64,000 nt of DNA from Thalassospira indica (GCF_003403095.1 NZ_CP031555.1:4342001-4406000); one strand, 5' to 3'. Shown: positions 10,065-19,861, counted from the stretch's first letter. Numbers and translations: made by a program. The notes: generated from the sequence alone by a model not told the origin.

Positions 10065-10096
10065 AAAAATACGGCAACCGCGAAGGGCGGTCGCCG
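10065..10096 (-). terminator. Intrinsic terminator after pcaHG
   Basis: On the minus strand, a 10-bp stem (CGGCGACCGC pairing with GCGGTTGCCG, one wobble) closes a short CCTTC loop and is followed by TATTTTTG. It lies about 27 bases past the pcaG stop. Confidence 0.75.
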
Positions 10097-10122
10097 CATT
10101 ACCCCTAAAGTTTTACGCGCTG

Positions 10123-10752
10123 TTAGATGTCAAAAAACACGGTTTCGCCATCGCCCTGCAAGATGATGTCAAACCGGTAGACCGGGATCGGTCCACTGTC
10201 ATCACGATCAGCAATCAGGGTCTTGCGACGGGTTTTCTGTTCGATCAGGTTCAGAACAGGGTCAGCCGCATTTGCTTCTTGTTCGTCGGCGAAATACATC
10301 CGGGTATTCAGCCCGATATTGATACCACGTGCCACGATCCAGAAGTTGATATGCGGCGCCATGTCTTTGCCATTGCGACCGGAAACCACGCCGGGCTTGA
10401 TGGTTTCAAATCGATAGACGGCGGTATCGAAATCCGTTCCCGTCCGGCCCCAGCCGCGGAAATCCTCATCAACCTTGCCAGAATTCTGATGATCAAGTTC
10501 GTGGTTGTAACGCCCGTCTGCATTGGCCTGCCAGATTTCAAGCAGCGCATCACGCAGTGGCGTTCCGGTACCATCAACCACCCGCCCTTCGATGATGATC
10601 CGTTCCCCACGGGTGTTTTCATCGGCCAGAACGTTGGTGAAGTTGTTTTCAAAAATGTCAAAACCGGCCTGATTGGGAATGAGCCCGATATGGACATAGG
10701 GGCCCGCCGTCTGGGAGGCGGTTTCTTTGAGATAATCAAGGCTTTGAACCAT
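10123..10752 (-). CDS. pcaG: Protocatechuate 3,4-dioxygenase, alpha subunit
   Basis: Alpha subunit of the non-haem Fe(III) enzyme that cleaves the protocatechuate ring between C3 and C4 to give beta-carboxy-cis,cis-muconate, the entry to the beta-ketoadipate pathway. The 209-residue protein has the intradiol dioxygenase fold: the ERIIIEGRVVDGTGTPLRDALLEIWQA strand, the GRNGKDMAPHINFWIVARG stretch equivalent to the iron-binding region of the beta subunit, and the C-terminal YRFDIILQG. Iron itself is bound by the beta subunit. It starts 3 bases after the pcaH stop, so translation is coupled. Other pca genes (pcaB, pcaC, pcaD) are not in the window. Confidence 0.95.
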   Translation of the reverse strand: MVQSLDYLKETASQTAGPYVHIGLIPNQAGFDIFENNFTNVLADENTRGERIIIEGRVVDGTGTPLRDALLEIWQANADGRYNHELDHQNSGKVDEDFRGWGRTGTDFDTAVYRFETIKPGVVSGRNGKDMAPHINFWIVARGINIGLNTRMYFADEQEANAADPVLNLIEQKTRRKTLIADRDDSGPIPVYRFDIILQGDGETVFFDI

Positions 10753-10755
10753 GGG

Positions 10756-11514
<759 letters not shown>

Positions 11515-11546
11515 TTAAACGCATCCTGCGTGGCCAATTGCATAAA

Positions 11547-11563
11547 ATAAATGCATCATTTAT
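11547..11563. promoter_or_regulatory. Candidate LysR-type operator
   Basis: ATAAATGCATCATTTAT is a perfect 7-bp inverted repeat around a CAT spacer, in the pcaH / lysR intergenic region 10 bases before the LysR gene start. Its size and dyad symmetry fit a LysR-type binding site, and its place so close to the regulator start would suit autorepression. Binding is not shown. Confidence 0.45.
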
Positions 11564-11573
11564 CATCTTATTC

Positions 11574-12554
11574 ATGAGCAATTTTGATCATTTGGAACTG
11601 GACGGCCATGCGCTGCGTCTGTTTCTGGCCGTTCTTGAAGAAGGGTCGGTCACAGCCGCCGCCGAACGGCTTGGCGTAACGCAATCAGCGGTCAGTCACA
11701 ACTTGACCAAATTGCGCCGGATTATGCGCGATCCGCTTTTCACCAAATCCGGGCGCGGGATCGTGGCCACCGCGCATGCCCAAAACCTGGCCGAACAGGC
11801 GCGGTTTCTTCTTGATCAGATGCAGGCCTTTGCCAGTGGTGCGCATTTCGAGCCGGATGGCGCATCCATGAGCCTGACAATTGCCGCCAACGATCTGCAG
11901 CGTGATCTTTTGTTGCCAACGCTGTTTCGCAATCTGGAAGGCGCGCTTGCCAATATCCGGATGACGGTGGTGCCGTCCCTTCTGCCCGGACCGGCCTTGT
12001 TGCGTGAAAATCATTGCGACCTTCTTATTTCGCCGCGCCCGCCCGAAGGTGTGGATATCGTGCAAAAGCGTCTTCTGACCGATCATTACATGGTGTTTTA
12101 TGATCCGGATACGCGCGACGCCCCGCAAAGCGATGACGATTATCTGTCCGCGCGCCATATCACGGTGCGCTATGGCAATAACCGCACGCTTGAGTTTGAC
12201 GACATGCTTGAAAATCAGGATGTTGAACGCAACATCGTTTTGCGGGTACCGAACTTTACCGCCATTGCCGAATTCCTGCGCGGAAGCAATATGATCGCAA
12301 CCTTGCCAAGCCTTCTCCAAAAACATGCGCTGCGTGATTTCGCCTGTGCGCCGATGCCGCTAGCGGGTCTAAAAAAGGGCACGCTTGATCTTCCAATTTT
12401 CATGTGTTGGCACCAAAGATATCAGCACGATCCATCGCATCTCTGGTTACGTGAACAGCTTGAAGATGTTGCCGCAACCAGATTGCGCATGCCGATAGAA
12501 CACCCCGTTTCGCAACCCACAGATCACGGGCAGGCCCCGCAAAGGACATCATGA
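11574..12554 (+). CDS. LysR-type regulator, probable controller of pcaHG
   Basis: A 326-residue LysR-family transcription factor. The N-terminal winged helix is clear (FLAVLEEGSVTAAAERLGVTQ then SAVSHNLTKLRRIMRDPLF), followed by a two-lobed effector-binding domain. The pattern of the first domain is closer to the NahR/LeuO group than to the PcaQ group, so I do not name it pcaQ. Start chosen at the ATG before SNFDHLELDG; an upstream frame extension lacks a ribosome-binding site and would overlap the dyad operator. It is divergent from pcaHG and overlaps the next gene by ATGA, so the two are cotranscribed. Confidence 0.88.
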   Translation: MSNFDHLELDGHALRLFLAVLEEGSVTAAAERLGVTQSAVSHNLTKLRRIMRDPLFTKSGRGIVATAHAQNLAEQARFLLDQMQAFASGAHFEPDGASMSLTIAANDLQRDLLLPTLFRNLEGALANIRMTVVPSLLPGPALLRENHCDLLISPRPPEGVDIVQKRLLTDHYMVFYDPDTRDAPQSDDDYLSARHITVRYGNNRTLEFDDMLENQDVERNIVLRVPNFTAIAEFLRGSNMIATLPSLLQKHALRDFACAPMPLAGLKKGTLDLPIFMCWHQRYQHDPSHLWLREQLEDVAATRLRMPIEHPVSQPTDHGQAPQRTS

Positions 12555-13186
12555 CGATTACTGAAATCATCTATTGGCTTGAACTGGCGGGGGTCGCCGT
12601 TTTTGCGATTACCGGCGCGCTTGAGGCATCCCGTCGTCAGATGGACATGGTCGGTTTTGTCCTGATTGCGACCTTTACCGGCATCGGCGGCGGCACTGTG
12701 CGTGATGTCATTACCGGGGCAACACCGGTTTTCTGGATACGCGACACCACCTGGCTTGTGACCTGCATCGGGGCTGCCGTCATCACCTACTTCACCGCCC
12801 ATTTGGTGGAACGACGCTATGTTGCCTTGCTGTGGCTCGATGCACTGGGATTGGCAATGTTCGGGGTCACCGGGGCGGCCATCGGCCTTAATCTGGGCGT
12901 ATCCCCGCTGGTCGCAATCGTTCTGGGCATGATCACGGCCACCTTTGGCGGCATGGTGCGTGATGTTGTCTGTAACGAAATTCCACTGATCCTGCGCCCG
13001 GAGATTTATATCACCTGTGCGCTGGTCGGTGCGGGGATCTATGTGATTGGCACTGCGATCCTTGATTTGCCGCGCGGGCCGATTGCCGTGATTGCGTTCT
13101 TTGCCGCATTCCTGATGCGGGCATGTGCGATCAAGTTCAAGCTAAGCTTCCCGGTCTACAGGGCCCGTCCAGGTCGGGAATACTAG
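12551..13186 (+). CDS. TRIC channel / UPF0126 family membrane protein (YicG-like)
   Basis: A 211-residue membrane protein with seven hydrophobic segments built as a duplication, each half carrying a glycine-rich GGxxRD motif (GIGGGTVRDV near residue 45 and TFGGMVRDV near residue 132). This is the hallmark of the UPF0126/TRIC family, whose bacterial members form trimeric monovalent-cation channels; some members have been linked to glycine uptake. Its start overlaps the LysR gene stop by four bases. What the protein does for aromatic metabolism is unclear. Confidence 0.87.
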   Translation: MTITEIIYWLELAGVAVFAITGALEASRRQMDMVGFVLIATFTGIGGGTVRDVITGATPVFWIRDTTWLVTCIGAAVITYFTAHLVERRYVALLWLDALGLAMFGVTGAAIGLNLGVSPLVAIVLGMITATFGGMVRDVVCNEIPLILRPEIYITCALVGAGIYVIGTAILDLPRGPIAVIAFFAAFLMRACAIKFKLSFPVYRARPGREY

Positions 13187-13211
13187 GGCAGCACACCCGC
13201 TGTCCCATTCC

Positions 13212-13925
13212 CTACTCGACGATCAACTGAACCCGGTCGCTTGAAAAGGCGGTCACACCGTATTCGATTGGCGCACCGGCCGAATCAACATCAACACTTT
13301 CGGTCGAAATCACTGGTCGATTGCGCGCCTGTTTAAGCAGGTTGGCAACACGTGATGACGGAAGCGTTGCCGAAATGCGCGTGGTCTTTCGCGTGTAATC
13401 ATCAATCCCGAAGCGCTTGAGGGCTTCTGTTAAAGATTTGGTTTCGACAAATATCTCGACAATGCCGTCAAAGCGCGCGGCGGGAAGATAACTTGTCGCA
13501 ACCGCAAGCGGGACACCATCGGCCTCGGATACCGAAAACAATTCGATCACCCGCGTGCCCGGTTTGACATCGAGGAACTGCGCGATGGTCGAATTGGCTT
13601 TGAGGACCTCGGACGAGATCAGGCGTTTGTCGGGCAATCGATGACGGCCCGATACGATCTGCGAGAACCGGGTCTTGGAACCAAGCGGGTAGTCAAGGAT
13701 CTGTTCCTGAACAAACGCCCCGCGCCCCTGTTCGACACGGACAACATTGGAATCGACAAGTGCCGCCATGGCGCGGCGCACCGTATGACGATTCACCCCA
13801 AAGCGCCGGACCAATTCCATCTCGGTCGGCATCTTTTCGCCGGGCGTAAAAACGCCGTCAGAGATATCAGCCAGAAGCTGCTTTTCTATTTGCTTCCATA
13901 TAGATAGGCCCGGTTCCCAATCCAT
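13212..13925 (-). CDS. phnF: Phosphonate operon regulator, GntR/UTRA family
   Basis: A 237-residue repressor-type protein of the HutC/UTRA branch of GntR. The N-terminal winged helix covers about residues 8-75 (GEKMPTEMELVRRFGVNRHTVRRAMAAL) and the UTRA ligand domain about 90-235. It is divergent from the C-P lyase operon that begins 133 bases away, exactly where PhnF is found in other bacteria. A GTATAGAC element in the shared promoter and again in front of phnC is the expected type of site. It is convergent with the TRIC gene. Confidence 0.93.
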   Translation of the reverse strand: MDWEPGLSIWKQIEKQLLADISDGVFTPGEKMPTEMELVRRFGVNRHTVRRAMAALVDSNVVRVEQGRGAFVQEQILDYPLGSKTRFSQIVSGRHRLPDKRLISSEVLKANSTIAQFLDVKPGTRVIELFSVSEADGVPLAVATSYLPAARFDGIVEIFVETKSLTEALKRFGIDDYTRKTTRISATLPSSRVANLLKQARNRPVISTESVDVDSAGAPIEYGVTAFSSDRVQLIVE

Positions 13926-13999
13926 TACATTCCCCGTTCACAAAACTTTCACCGCAAGACCTTTGCCTTTGGTGCTGGATCGTCTTATAACGTCAATAG

Positions 14000-14015
14000 G
14001 TATAGACGTCTAGAC
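14000..14015. promoter_or_regulatory. Putative PhnF operator before phnG
   Basis: GTATAGAC followed directly by GTCTAGAC, in the phnF-phnG promoter region about 45 bases before phnG. The TAGACGTCTA core is a perfect palindrome. GTATAGAC is the half-site type reported for PhnF-like UTRA regulators (a TGGTATAGACCA-like sequence in mycobacteria), and its complement recurs before phnC. Confidence 0.6.
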
Positions 14016-14031
14016 AAATTTTGAATTTGTC
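14013..14031. promoter_or_regulatory. Inverted repeat abutting the PhnF-like site
   Basis: GACAAATT-TTG-AATTTGTC is a perfect 8-bp dyad overlapping the end of the GTCTAGAC element and ending 27 bases before the phnG start. It may extend the regulator footprint or bind a second factor. Confidence 0.4.
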
Positions 14032-14058
14032 GACATAAGTTGAAAAGGGATCAGTTTG

Positions 14059-14559
14059 ATGACGGCGCACCCCGCCCCGAATGCCCGGACAGATCAAAAC
14101 CGGAATGCAGATACCCCCACCGATCCGTATGTTACCGCGCGCCAAAAATGGATGTCGGTTCTGGCCCGCACATCCCGTGCACGCCTTGAAACCGAATGGT
14201 CGGAAAATCACAGCAGCGAAAGCTGGACGCACCTGCGCGAACCGCAAATCGGCATGGTGATGGTACGCGGCCGCGCTGGTGGTGCCGGGCAGCGTTTCAA
14301 CCTTGGTGAAATGACCGTGACGCGTTGTGCCGTCACGCTGTCAGACGGCACGGTCGGGCATTCCTACGTCAAGGGACGTGATCGCATTCAGGCGCAATAT
14401 GCCGCCCTGTTTGATGCGGTGATGCTGCGCGACGGATCGGCAAGCGATTTCATCGATACCCTGGCCGCCGAACAGGCCGCTGCCAAACGCGACCACGCCC
14501 GCAAGGTTGCCGCGACCAAAGTTGATTTCTTCACCCTTGTCCGCGGAGAAGACGAATGA
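14059..14559 (+). CDS. phnG: C-P lyase core subunit PhnG
   Basis: Small subunit of the PhnGHIJ carbon-phosphorus lyase core complex (166 residues). With PhnI, PhnH and PhnL it takes part in attaching the alkylphosphonate to ribose triphosphate from ATP. The conserved stretch TCRAVTL-like region here reads TRCAVTLSDGTVGHSYVKGRD. An N-terminal tail of about 30 polar residues precedes the family region. ATG chosen because AAAAGGGA lies 8 bases upstream; the TTG codon just before it is ignored. First gene of an eight-gene operon with overlapping or nearly overlapping ends. Confidence 0.94.
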   Translation: MTAHPAPNARTDQNRNADTPTDPYVTARQKWMSVLARTSRARLETEWSENHSSESWTHLREPQIGMVMVRGRAGGAGQRFNLGEMTVTRCAVTLSDGTVGHSYVKGRDRIQAQYAALFDAVMLRDGSASDFIDTLAAEQAAAKRDHARKVAATKVDFFTLVRGEDE

Positions 14560-15158
14560 GCGTACAGACCAGCGAAGTCCTTTCCGGTTTCGGCCATGCG
14601 GCTTATGATTCAAACGCCGTGTTTCGCGCCCTGCTTGATGCCATGTCGCGTCCCGGCCGCATTTATGATTTGCCGGTCGATGTATCTGCACCTGACGGGT
14701 TGAATGCAGCCGCGACCGCAACGCTCCTTGCCATGGCGGACATGGATACCACTGTCTGGTTGTCGCCTTCCTGCGCAACCAAGGCCGCCGGTGATCATTT
14801 GAAATTCCATTGCGGCTGCCCGATCAGCACGGATGTCAAACAGGCCGATTTTGCGGTTGCGCGCATTTCCGATGATCTGTCCTTTGTCACCGACCTTGCG
14901 GTTGGCAATGCGGAATATCCTGATCAATCCACAACACTGATCCTGATGGTCGATGAGATTTCAGATCGCCCGTCCATGACCCTTAAGGGACCGGGCATCA
15001 AGGATACGCACAGCCTATGCATCAAGGGGCTGCCCACAAGCTTCCATGCATGGCGCGCAGAAAACCATCACCTGTTTCCGTGCGGCGTTGATGTGATTTT
15101 CGCAAGCGAAACCCAGATCGCCGCCCTGTCGCGCACTACCCGGATAGAGGTCAATTAA
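14556..15158 (+). CDS. phnH: C-P lyase core subunit PhnH
   Basis: 200-residue subunit of the C-P lyase core complex, structurally related to PLP-dependent transferases but lacking the cofactor lysine. Typical opening GFGHAAYDSNAVFRALLDAMSRPG and central GCPIS region are present. It overlaps phnG by ATGA and is followed two bases later by phnI, so the operon is translationally coupled. Confidence 0.95.
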   Translation: MSVQTSEVLSGFGHAAYDSNAVFRALLDAMSRPGRIYDLPVDVSAPDGLNAAATATLLAMADMDTTVWLSPSCATKAAGDHLKFHCGCPISTDVKQADFAVARISDDLSFVTDLAVGNAEYPDQSTTLILMVDEISDRPSMTLKGPGIKDTHSLCIKGLPTSFHAWRAENHHLFPCGVDVIFASETQIAALSRTTRIEVN

Positions 15159-15160
15159 TC

Positions 15161-16294
15161 ATGTATGTTGCAGTAAAAGGTGGCGAACGCGCCATCAACA
15201 ATGCGCACAAGCTTCTGGCCGAGCAGCGCCGGGGCAACAAAGACATTGCCGAAATCGAAACCGATCAGATCGAACAGCAACTGTCGCTGTCCGTCACCCG
15301 CGTCATGGCCGAAGGATCGCTTTATGATCGCGATCTGGCCGCCCTTGCCATCAAGCAGGCGCGTGGCGACTTGATCGAGGCGATCTTTTTGATGCGTGCC
15401 TATCGCACGACGCTGCCGCGCTTTGCATTTTCCAAGCCGATCAAAACCGCCGAAATGGATATATCACGTCGCATTTCGGCAACCTTCAAGGACCTGCCCG
15501 GCGGACAGATTTTGGGCCCGACCTTTGACTACACGCATCGTCTTCTCGACTTCACCCTGATGGCCAATGGCGAAGCGCCCGCCGAAGCACCGCAAGGTGA
15601 ACAGCCGGTTGATGAAAACATGCCGCGCGTTCTCGATGATATTCTGAACTATGAAGGCCTTATTCAGGACGAACCAACCCCGGTTGATGACAATGCCCCG
15701 GTTGCCGACCTGACGCGTGAGCCGGTCAAATTCCCGGCCGGGCGTGACTTGCGCTTGCAGAACCTGTCGCGCGGGGATGAGGGATTTGTTCTGGCACTCG
15801 GCTATTCCACCCAACGCGGCTATGCCAACAGCCACGCCTTTGTCGGTGAAATCCGTTATGGCACCGTTTCGGTAGAGATCGAGCCCGAAGAGCTCAGCTT
15901 TGCGATTGATATCGGTGACATCGAACTGACCGAATGCGAGACGGTCAACAAGTTCAAGGGATCAAAAACCAAGCTGCCGCAATTTACCCGTGGCTATGGG
16001 CTGGTATTTGGCCAGAACGAACGCAAGGCCATTTCGATGGCGCTGGTCGACCGTGCGATGCGCGCCAATGAAATGGGCGAACAAATCATGGGCCCGGCAC
16101 AGGACAGCGAGTTCGTGATGGAACATAGCGACAATGTCCAGTCCACCGGCTTTGTCGAACATATCAAGCTGCCACACTATGTCGATTTCCAAGGTGAACT
16201 TGAATTGGTGCGCCGCATGCGCGCCGAGGTCGAGGAACGCCTGGCGAAATTCGACGCCGAAAGCGGCACATCCCAACCCGAGGCCGCGGAGTAA
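15161..16294 (+). CDS. phnI: C-P lyase core subunit PhnI (nucleosidase/transferase)
   Basis: 377-residue core subunit. PhnI displaces adenine from ATP and, with PhnG, PhnH and PhnL, forms ribose 1-phosphonate 5-triphosphate from the incoming phosphonate. Begins MYVAVKGGERAINNAHKLL, the standard family start, and keeps the LGYSTQRGYANSHAFVGEIRYG region. Slightly longer than the E. coli protein because of an acidic loop near residues 140-165. Four bases separate it from phnJ. Confidence 0.96.
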   Translation: MYVAVKGGERAINNAHKLLAEQRRGNKDIAEIETDQIEQQLSLSVTRVMAEGSLYDRDLAALAIKQARGDLIEAIFLMRAYRTTLPRFAFSKPIKTAEMDISRRISATFKDLPGGQILGPTFDYTHRLLDFTLMANGEAPAEAPQGEQPVDENMPRVLDDILNYEGLIQDEPTPVDDNAPVADLTREPVKFPAGRDLRLQNLSRGDEGFVLALGYSTQRGYANSHAFVGEIRYGTVSVEIEPEELSFAIDIGDIELTECETVNKFKGSKTKLPQFTRGYGLVFGQNERKAISMALVDRAMRANEMGEQIMGPAQDSEFVMEHSDNVQSTGFVEHIKLPHYVDFQGELELVRRMRAEVEERLAKFDAESGTSQPEAAE

Positions 16295-16298
16295 TCCC

Positions 16299-17225
16299 AT
16301 GGAACAGACTGTCCAAAATCCGGCCGACGGCGCACCGGACTATAACTTTGCCTATCTTGATGAACAGACCAAACGCATGATCCGGCGTGCCCTGCTTAAG
16401 GCCGTGGCGATACCGGGCTATCAGGTGCCGTTTGCCGGACGCGAAATGCCAATGCCCTATGGCTGGGGCACGGGCGGTGTTCAGGTGACGGCTGCTGTGA
16501 TCGGACCGAATGATACATTGAAGGTCATTGACCAGGGGGCGGATGATACCACCAACGCGGTGTCCATCCGCCAGTTCTTTGCCAAGACCGCGCAAGTGGC
16601 CACCACGGAAAAGACCGCCGAGGCATCCATCATTCAGACCCGCCACCGCATTCCCGAAAAGGAACTGCGTGGAGATCAGGTGCTGGTCTATCAGGTGCCC
16701 ATCCCCGAACCGCTTCGCTTCCTCGAACCGCGCGAGACCGAAACACGCAAGATGCACGCGCTTGAAGAATACGGCCTGATGCACGTAAAGCTCTATGAAG
16801 ACATCTCGCGTCATGGCCATATCGCGACCACCTATGCCTATCCGGTTATGGTCGATGATCGCTATGTGATGGACCCGTCGCCGACGCCAAAGTTCGACAA
16901 TCCCAAAATGAACAATATGGCAGCGCTTCAGCTTTTCGGGGCCGGTCGTGAAAAGCGTATTTATGCCCTGCCGCCCTACACCAAGGTCAAAAGCCTCGAT
17001 TTCGAAGACCATCCGTTCGAAGTCCAGACCTGGGAAGACGAATGCGGCATGTGCGGTGCGCGCGACAGTTACCTTGATGAAGTCATCCTCGATGATCAGG
17101 GCAACCGCATGTTTGTCTGCTCAGACACCGATTACTGCGCAGAACGACAGCAAGCCGGCCATCGTGGCCCGCAACATCATGACCAGCCGCTTGGCAATTC
17201 AAAGCGTGAAAAGGCAGCAGAATAA
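16299..17225 (+). CDS. phnJ: C-P lyase, radical SAM subunit PhnJ
   Basis: The catalytic subunit that breaks the carbon-phosphorus bond, releasing the hydrocarbon and leaving 5-phosphoribosyl 1,2-cyclic phosphate. It uses a 4Fe-4S cluster and S-adenosylmethionine but has its own cysteine pattern. Here Cys249, Cys252, Cys274 and Cys280 give exactly CX2CX21CX5C, the PhnJ signature. 308 residues, versus about 281 in E. coli; the extra length is a C-terminal His/Gln/Lys-rich tail. Start at the ATG before EQTVQNPADG, just after the phnI stop; longer frames upstream lie inside phnI. The stop overlaps phnK in TAATG. Confidence 0.97.
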   Translation: MEQTVQNPADGAPDYNFAYLDEQTKRMIRRALLKAVAIPGYQVPFAGREMPMPYGWGTGGVQVTAAVIGPNDTLKVIDQGADDTTNAVSIRQFFAKTAQVATTEKTAEASIIQTRHRIPEKELRGDQVLVYQVPIPEPLRFLEPRETETRKMHALEEYGLMHVKLYEDISRHGHIATTYAYPVMVDDRYVMDPSPTPKFDNPKMNNMAALQLFGAGREKRIYALPPYTKVKSLDFEDHPFEVQTWEDECGMCGARDSYLDEVILDDQGNRMFVCSDTDYCAERQQAGHRGPQHHDQPLGNSKREKAAE

Positions 17226-18007
17226 TGACCCAGACAAACGAACCGCTTCTGCGCGTTGATGACCTGACCATGGTGTATGGTGACCGGATCGGCTGTAAGG
17301 ATGTAAGCTTTGAACTTCGCCCGGGCGAAGTGCTTGGCATCGTTGGGGAATCCGGATCGGGTAAATCAACTTTGCTGCGCAGCATTTCTGCCCAGCAGGA
17401 ACCGACCAAGGGCACAGTCGAATACCAGACCCGAATTGACGGGATTTGCGATGTTTATGAGATGTCCGAAGCCCAGCGTCGTCTTCTGATGCGCACCGAC
17501 TGGGCCTTTGTGCACCAGAACCCGCGTGACGGATTGCGCATGAATGTCAGTGCCGGGGCCAATATCGGTGAACGGCTGATGGCGATTGGTGATCGTCATT
17601 ACGGCAATATCCGCAGCAATGCGGACAGTTGGCTGGGAAAGGTCGAAATTGCGTCTGAACGCCTTGACGACCTGCCTTCAACCTTTTCGGGCGGCATGCA
17701 GCAACGTTTGCAGATTGCCCGTAACCTCGTAACCAGCCCGCGCCTCGTCTTTATGGACGAACCCACGGGTGGGCTTGATGTTTCTGTTCAGGCCAGATTG
17801 CTCGATCTGCTGCGCGGGCTGGTTCACGACCTTAATCTTGCGGTGATCATCGTCACCCACGATCTGGCCGTCGCACGGCTTCTTTCGCACCGGCTGATGG
17901 TGATGCAACAGGGCAAGGTCATCGAACACGGCCTGACCGATCAGGTCCTTGATGATCCGCAGCATCCCTATACCCAGCTGCTCGTTTCTTCCATTCTGCA
18001 GAACTGA
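17225..18007 (+). CDS. phnK: C-P lyase ABC-type ATPase PhnK
   Basis: 260-residue ABC-type ATPase that docks on the PhnGHIJ core and is needed for phosphonate breakdown, not for transport. Walker A GESGSGKSTLL, signature FSGGMQQRLQIARN and Walker B LVFMDEP are intact. It resembles dipeptide-type ABC ATPases but lies inside the lyase operon, one base overlapping phnJ. Confidence 0.95.
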   Translation: MTQTNEPLLRVDDLTMVYGDRIGCKDVSFELRPGEVLGIVGESGSGKSTLLRSISAQQEPTKGTVEYQTRIDGICDVYEMSEAQRRLLMRTDWAFVHQNPRDGLRMNVSAGANIGERLMAIGDRHYGNIRSNADSWLGKVEIASERLDDLPSTFSGGMQQRLQIARNLVTSPRLVFMDEPTGGLDVSVQARLLDLLRGLVHDLNLAVIIVTHDLAVARLLSHRLMVMQQGKVIEHGLTDQVLDDPQHPYTQLLVSSILQN

Positions 18008-18021
18008 TCGGGGCGAAGAAA

Positions 18022-18726
18022 ATGTCTGAAATGCTTCATGCTCAAAACGTCGCCAAAAGCTTTACCCTGCACACACAGGGCAGCGTGACCATCCCGGTCT
18101 TCGAAGGTGTCGAATTCATGCTTTCGGCAGGGGAATGCATCGCGCTGACCGGTGAATCCGGCTCCGGGAAAAGTACCTTCATGCGCATGCTTTATGCCAA
18201 TTACACATGCTCGCAAGGCTCCATCAAGGTGTTCCACGATGGCGACTGGCTTGATATCACCACCGCCAGCCCGCACTCGATCCTTGATATCCGCAAGCGC
18301 ACGCTGGGCTATGTGTCGCAGTTCTTGCGCGTGATCCCGCGGGTGCCGACCCTTGATATCGTTGCCGAACCGCTGGTGGCCCTTGGCACGGATCGCAAGA
18401 CCGCGACTGACAAGGCACGTGATCTTTTAACCCGTCTTCGCATCCCGGAACGTTTGTGGCAGCTTTCGCCGCTGACCTTTTCGGGTGGGGAACAGCAGCG
18501 TGTGAATATTGCGCGTGGCTTTGTTGCCGATTATCCGATCATGCTGCTGGATGAACCGACCGCATCGCTTGACGCCCAAAATCGCGCCACAGTTCTGGCG
18601 CTGATTGAAGAAGCCAAAAGCCGTGGTGCGGCGATTGCCGGTATTTTCCATGACCACGAAACCCGTGATGCCGTCTGCACCGGGTCGTTTGATGTGACTT
18701 CGTTTAAAGTTGGGGCCAATGATTGA
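18022..18726 (+). CDS. phnL: C-P lyase ABC-type ATPase PhnL
   Basis: 234-residue second ABC-type ATPase of the lyase, required together with PhnGHI for the nucleosidase step. Walker A GESGSGKSTFM, signature LTFSGGEQQRVNIARG and Walker B IMLLDEPTASLD are present. Related to lipoprotein-export (LolD-like) ATPases in sequence. The last eight bases overlap the start of phnM. Confidence 0.95.
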   Translation: MSEMLHAQNVAKSFTLHTQGSVTIPVFEGVEFMLSAGECIALTGESGSGKSTFMRMLYANYTCSQGSIKVFHDGDWLDITTASPHSILDIRKRTLGYVSQFLRVIPRVPTLDIVAEPLVALGTDRKTATDKARDLLTRLRIPERLWQLSPLTFSGGEQQRVNIARGFVADYPIMLLDEPTASLDAQNRATVLALIEEAKSRGAAIAGIFHDHETRDAVCTGSFDVTSFKVGAND

Positions 18727-19861
18727 ACAGATTTTTACCAATGCCAAACTCGTTCTGGCCAACGAAGTCATTGATGGCGCAGTGCAGGTCAAGGACGGCA
18801 AGATCAGCGATATTTCCGATCGTCCTTCGAACCTGCCAGGGGCAGAGGACATGGGTGGCGACTATTTGATGCCGGGCCTGGTCGAGCTGCATACCGACAA
18901 TCTCGACAAGCACCTGACCCCGCGCCCCAAGACCCGCTGGCCAGCAACAGCCGCCGTTGTTGCCCATGACAATCAGGTTGCCAGTGCCGGGATCACCACC
19001 GTGTTTGATGCGGTATCCATCGGTGACGTCAATGAAGGGTCGGAACGCATTGTCAGGTTGATTGAATCGGTCAATGCCCTTGAACACGCGCTGGAAAATG
19101 CATTGCTGCGTGCGGACCATAAACTGCATCTGCGCTGCGAGACATCCTTCCCGGGCATGGTCGAGGCCCTTGGTCAATTGATTGACCTGCCACTGGTCAG
19201 CATGCTTTCGGTGATGGATCACACACCGGGCCAGCGCCAATTCGTCAGCCTTGATGCCTATTACACCTACTATCAGGGCAAATACGGCCTGAACGACGAG
19301 GAAATGCGCAAATTCATCGCCACCCGCCGTCGTGATGCAGAGCTTTATTCCGAAAAGCATCGCCGTCATGTGGTCGAGCAGGCCCATGCCAAGGGCCTGG
19401 CACTCGCAAGCCACGATGACGCAACCGCCGAACACGTCGCCGAGGCGGTTGCAGACAAAATGACCGTGGCAGAATTCCCGACCACGCTTGAAGCCGCCAA
19501 GGCATCCCATGAAGGTGGGCTTGGTGTGATGATGGGGGGCCCGAACCTTGTGCGCGGCGGATCGCACAGCGGCAATGTTGCGGCAGGCGAGCTGGCAAAG
19601 CAGGGTTACCTCGACATCATATCAAGCGACTATGTCCCGCACAGTCTTTTGCACGGTGCGATGAAACTGTTTGATGAGTTCGAAGGCTACGATCTGCCAC
19701 GTGCCATTCGCACTGTGTCGCTTAATCCGGCGACCCAGGTCGGGCTTGATGATCGCGGGGAGATCGCGGTTGGCAAACGCGGCGACCTGATCCGTGTACA
19801 CCATTCGCCTCATCATCCGATTGTACGCGGCGTCTGGCGCGAAGGTGTGCGGGTGTCATGA
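18719..19861 (+). CDS. phnM: Alpha-D-ribose 1-phosphonate 5-triphosphate diphosphatase PhnM
   Basis: Amidohydrolase-superfamily enzyme (380 residues) that removes pyrophosphate from ribose 1-phosphonate 5-triphosphate, giving the 5-phosphate that PhnJ cleaves. Metal-site motifs visible: LMPGLVELHTDNLDKH near residue 50, ALASHDDAT, and SSDYVPHSLLHGA. ATG at 18719 overlaps phnL by eight bases; a TTG nine bases earlier is a less likely start. Ends in an ATGA overlap with phnN. Confidence 0.95.
   Translation: MIEQIFTNAKLVLANEVIDGAVQVKDGKISDISDRPSNLPGAEDMGGDYLMPGLVELHTDNLDKHLTPRPKTRWPATAAVVAHDNQVASAGITTVFDAVSIGDVNEGSERIVRLIESVNALEHALENALLRADHKLHLRCETSFPGMVEALGQLIDLPLVSMLSVMDHTPGQRQFVSLDAYYTYYQGKYGLNDEEMRKFIATRRRDAELYSEKHRRHVVEQAHAKGLALASHDDATAEHVAEAVADKMTVAEFPTTLEAAKASHEGGLGVMMGGPNLVRGGSHSGNVAAGELAKQGYLDIISSDYVPHSLLHGAMKLFDEFEGYDLPRAIRTVSLNPATQVGLDDRGEIAVGKRGDLIRVHHSPHHPIVRGVWREGVRVS

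Noticed and set aside
17225..18007. phnK as a dipeptide transporter ATPase
   Set aside because: Sequence is similar to such ATPases, but it is coupled to phnJ and has no permease beside it.
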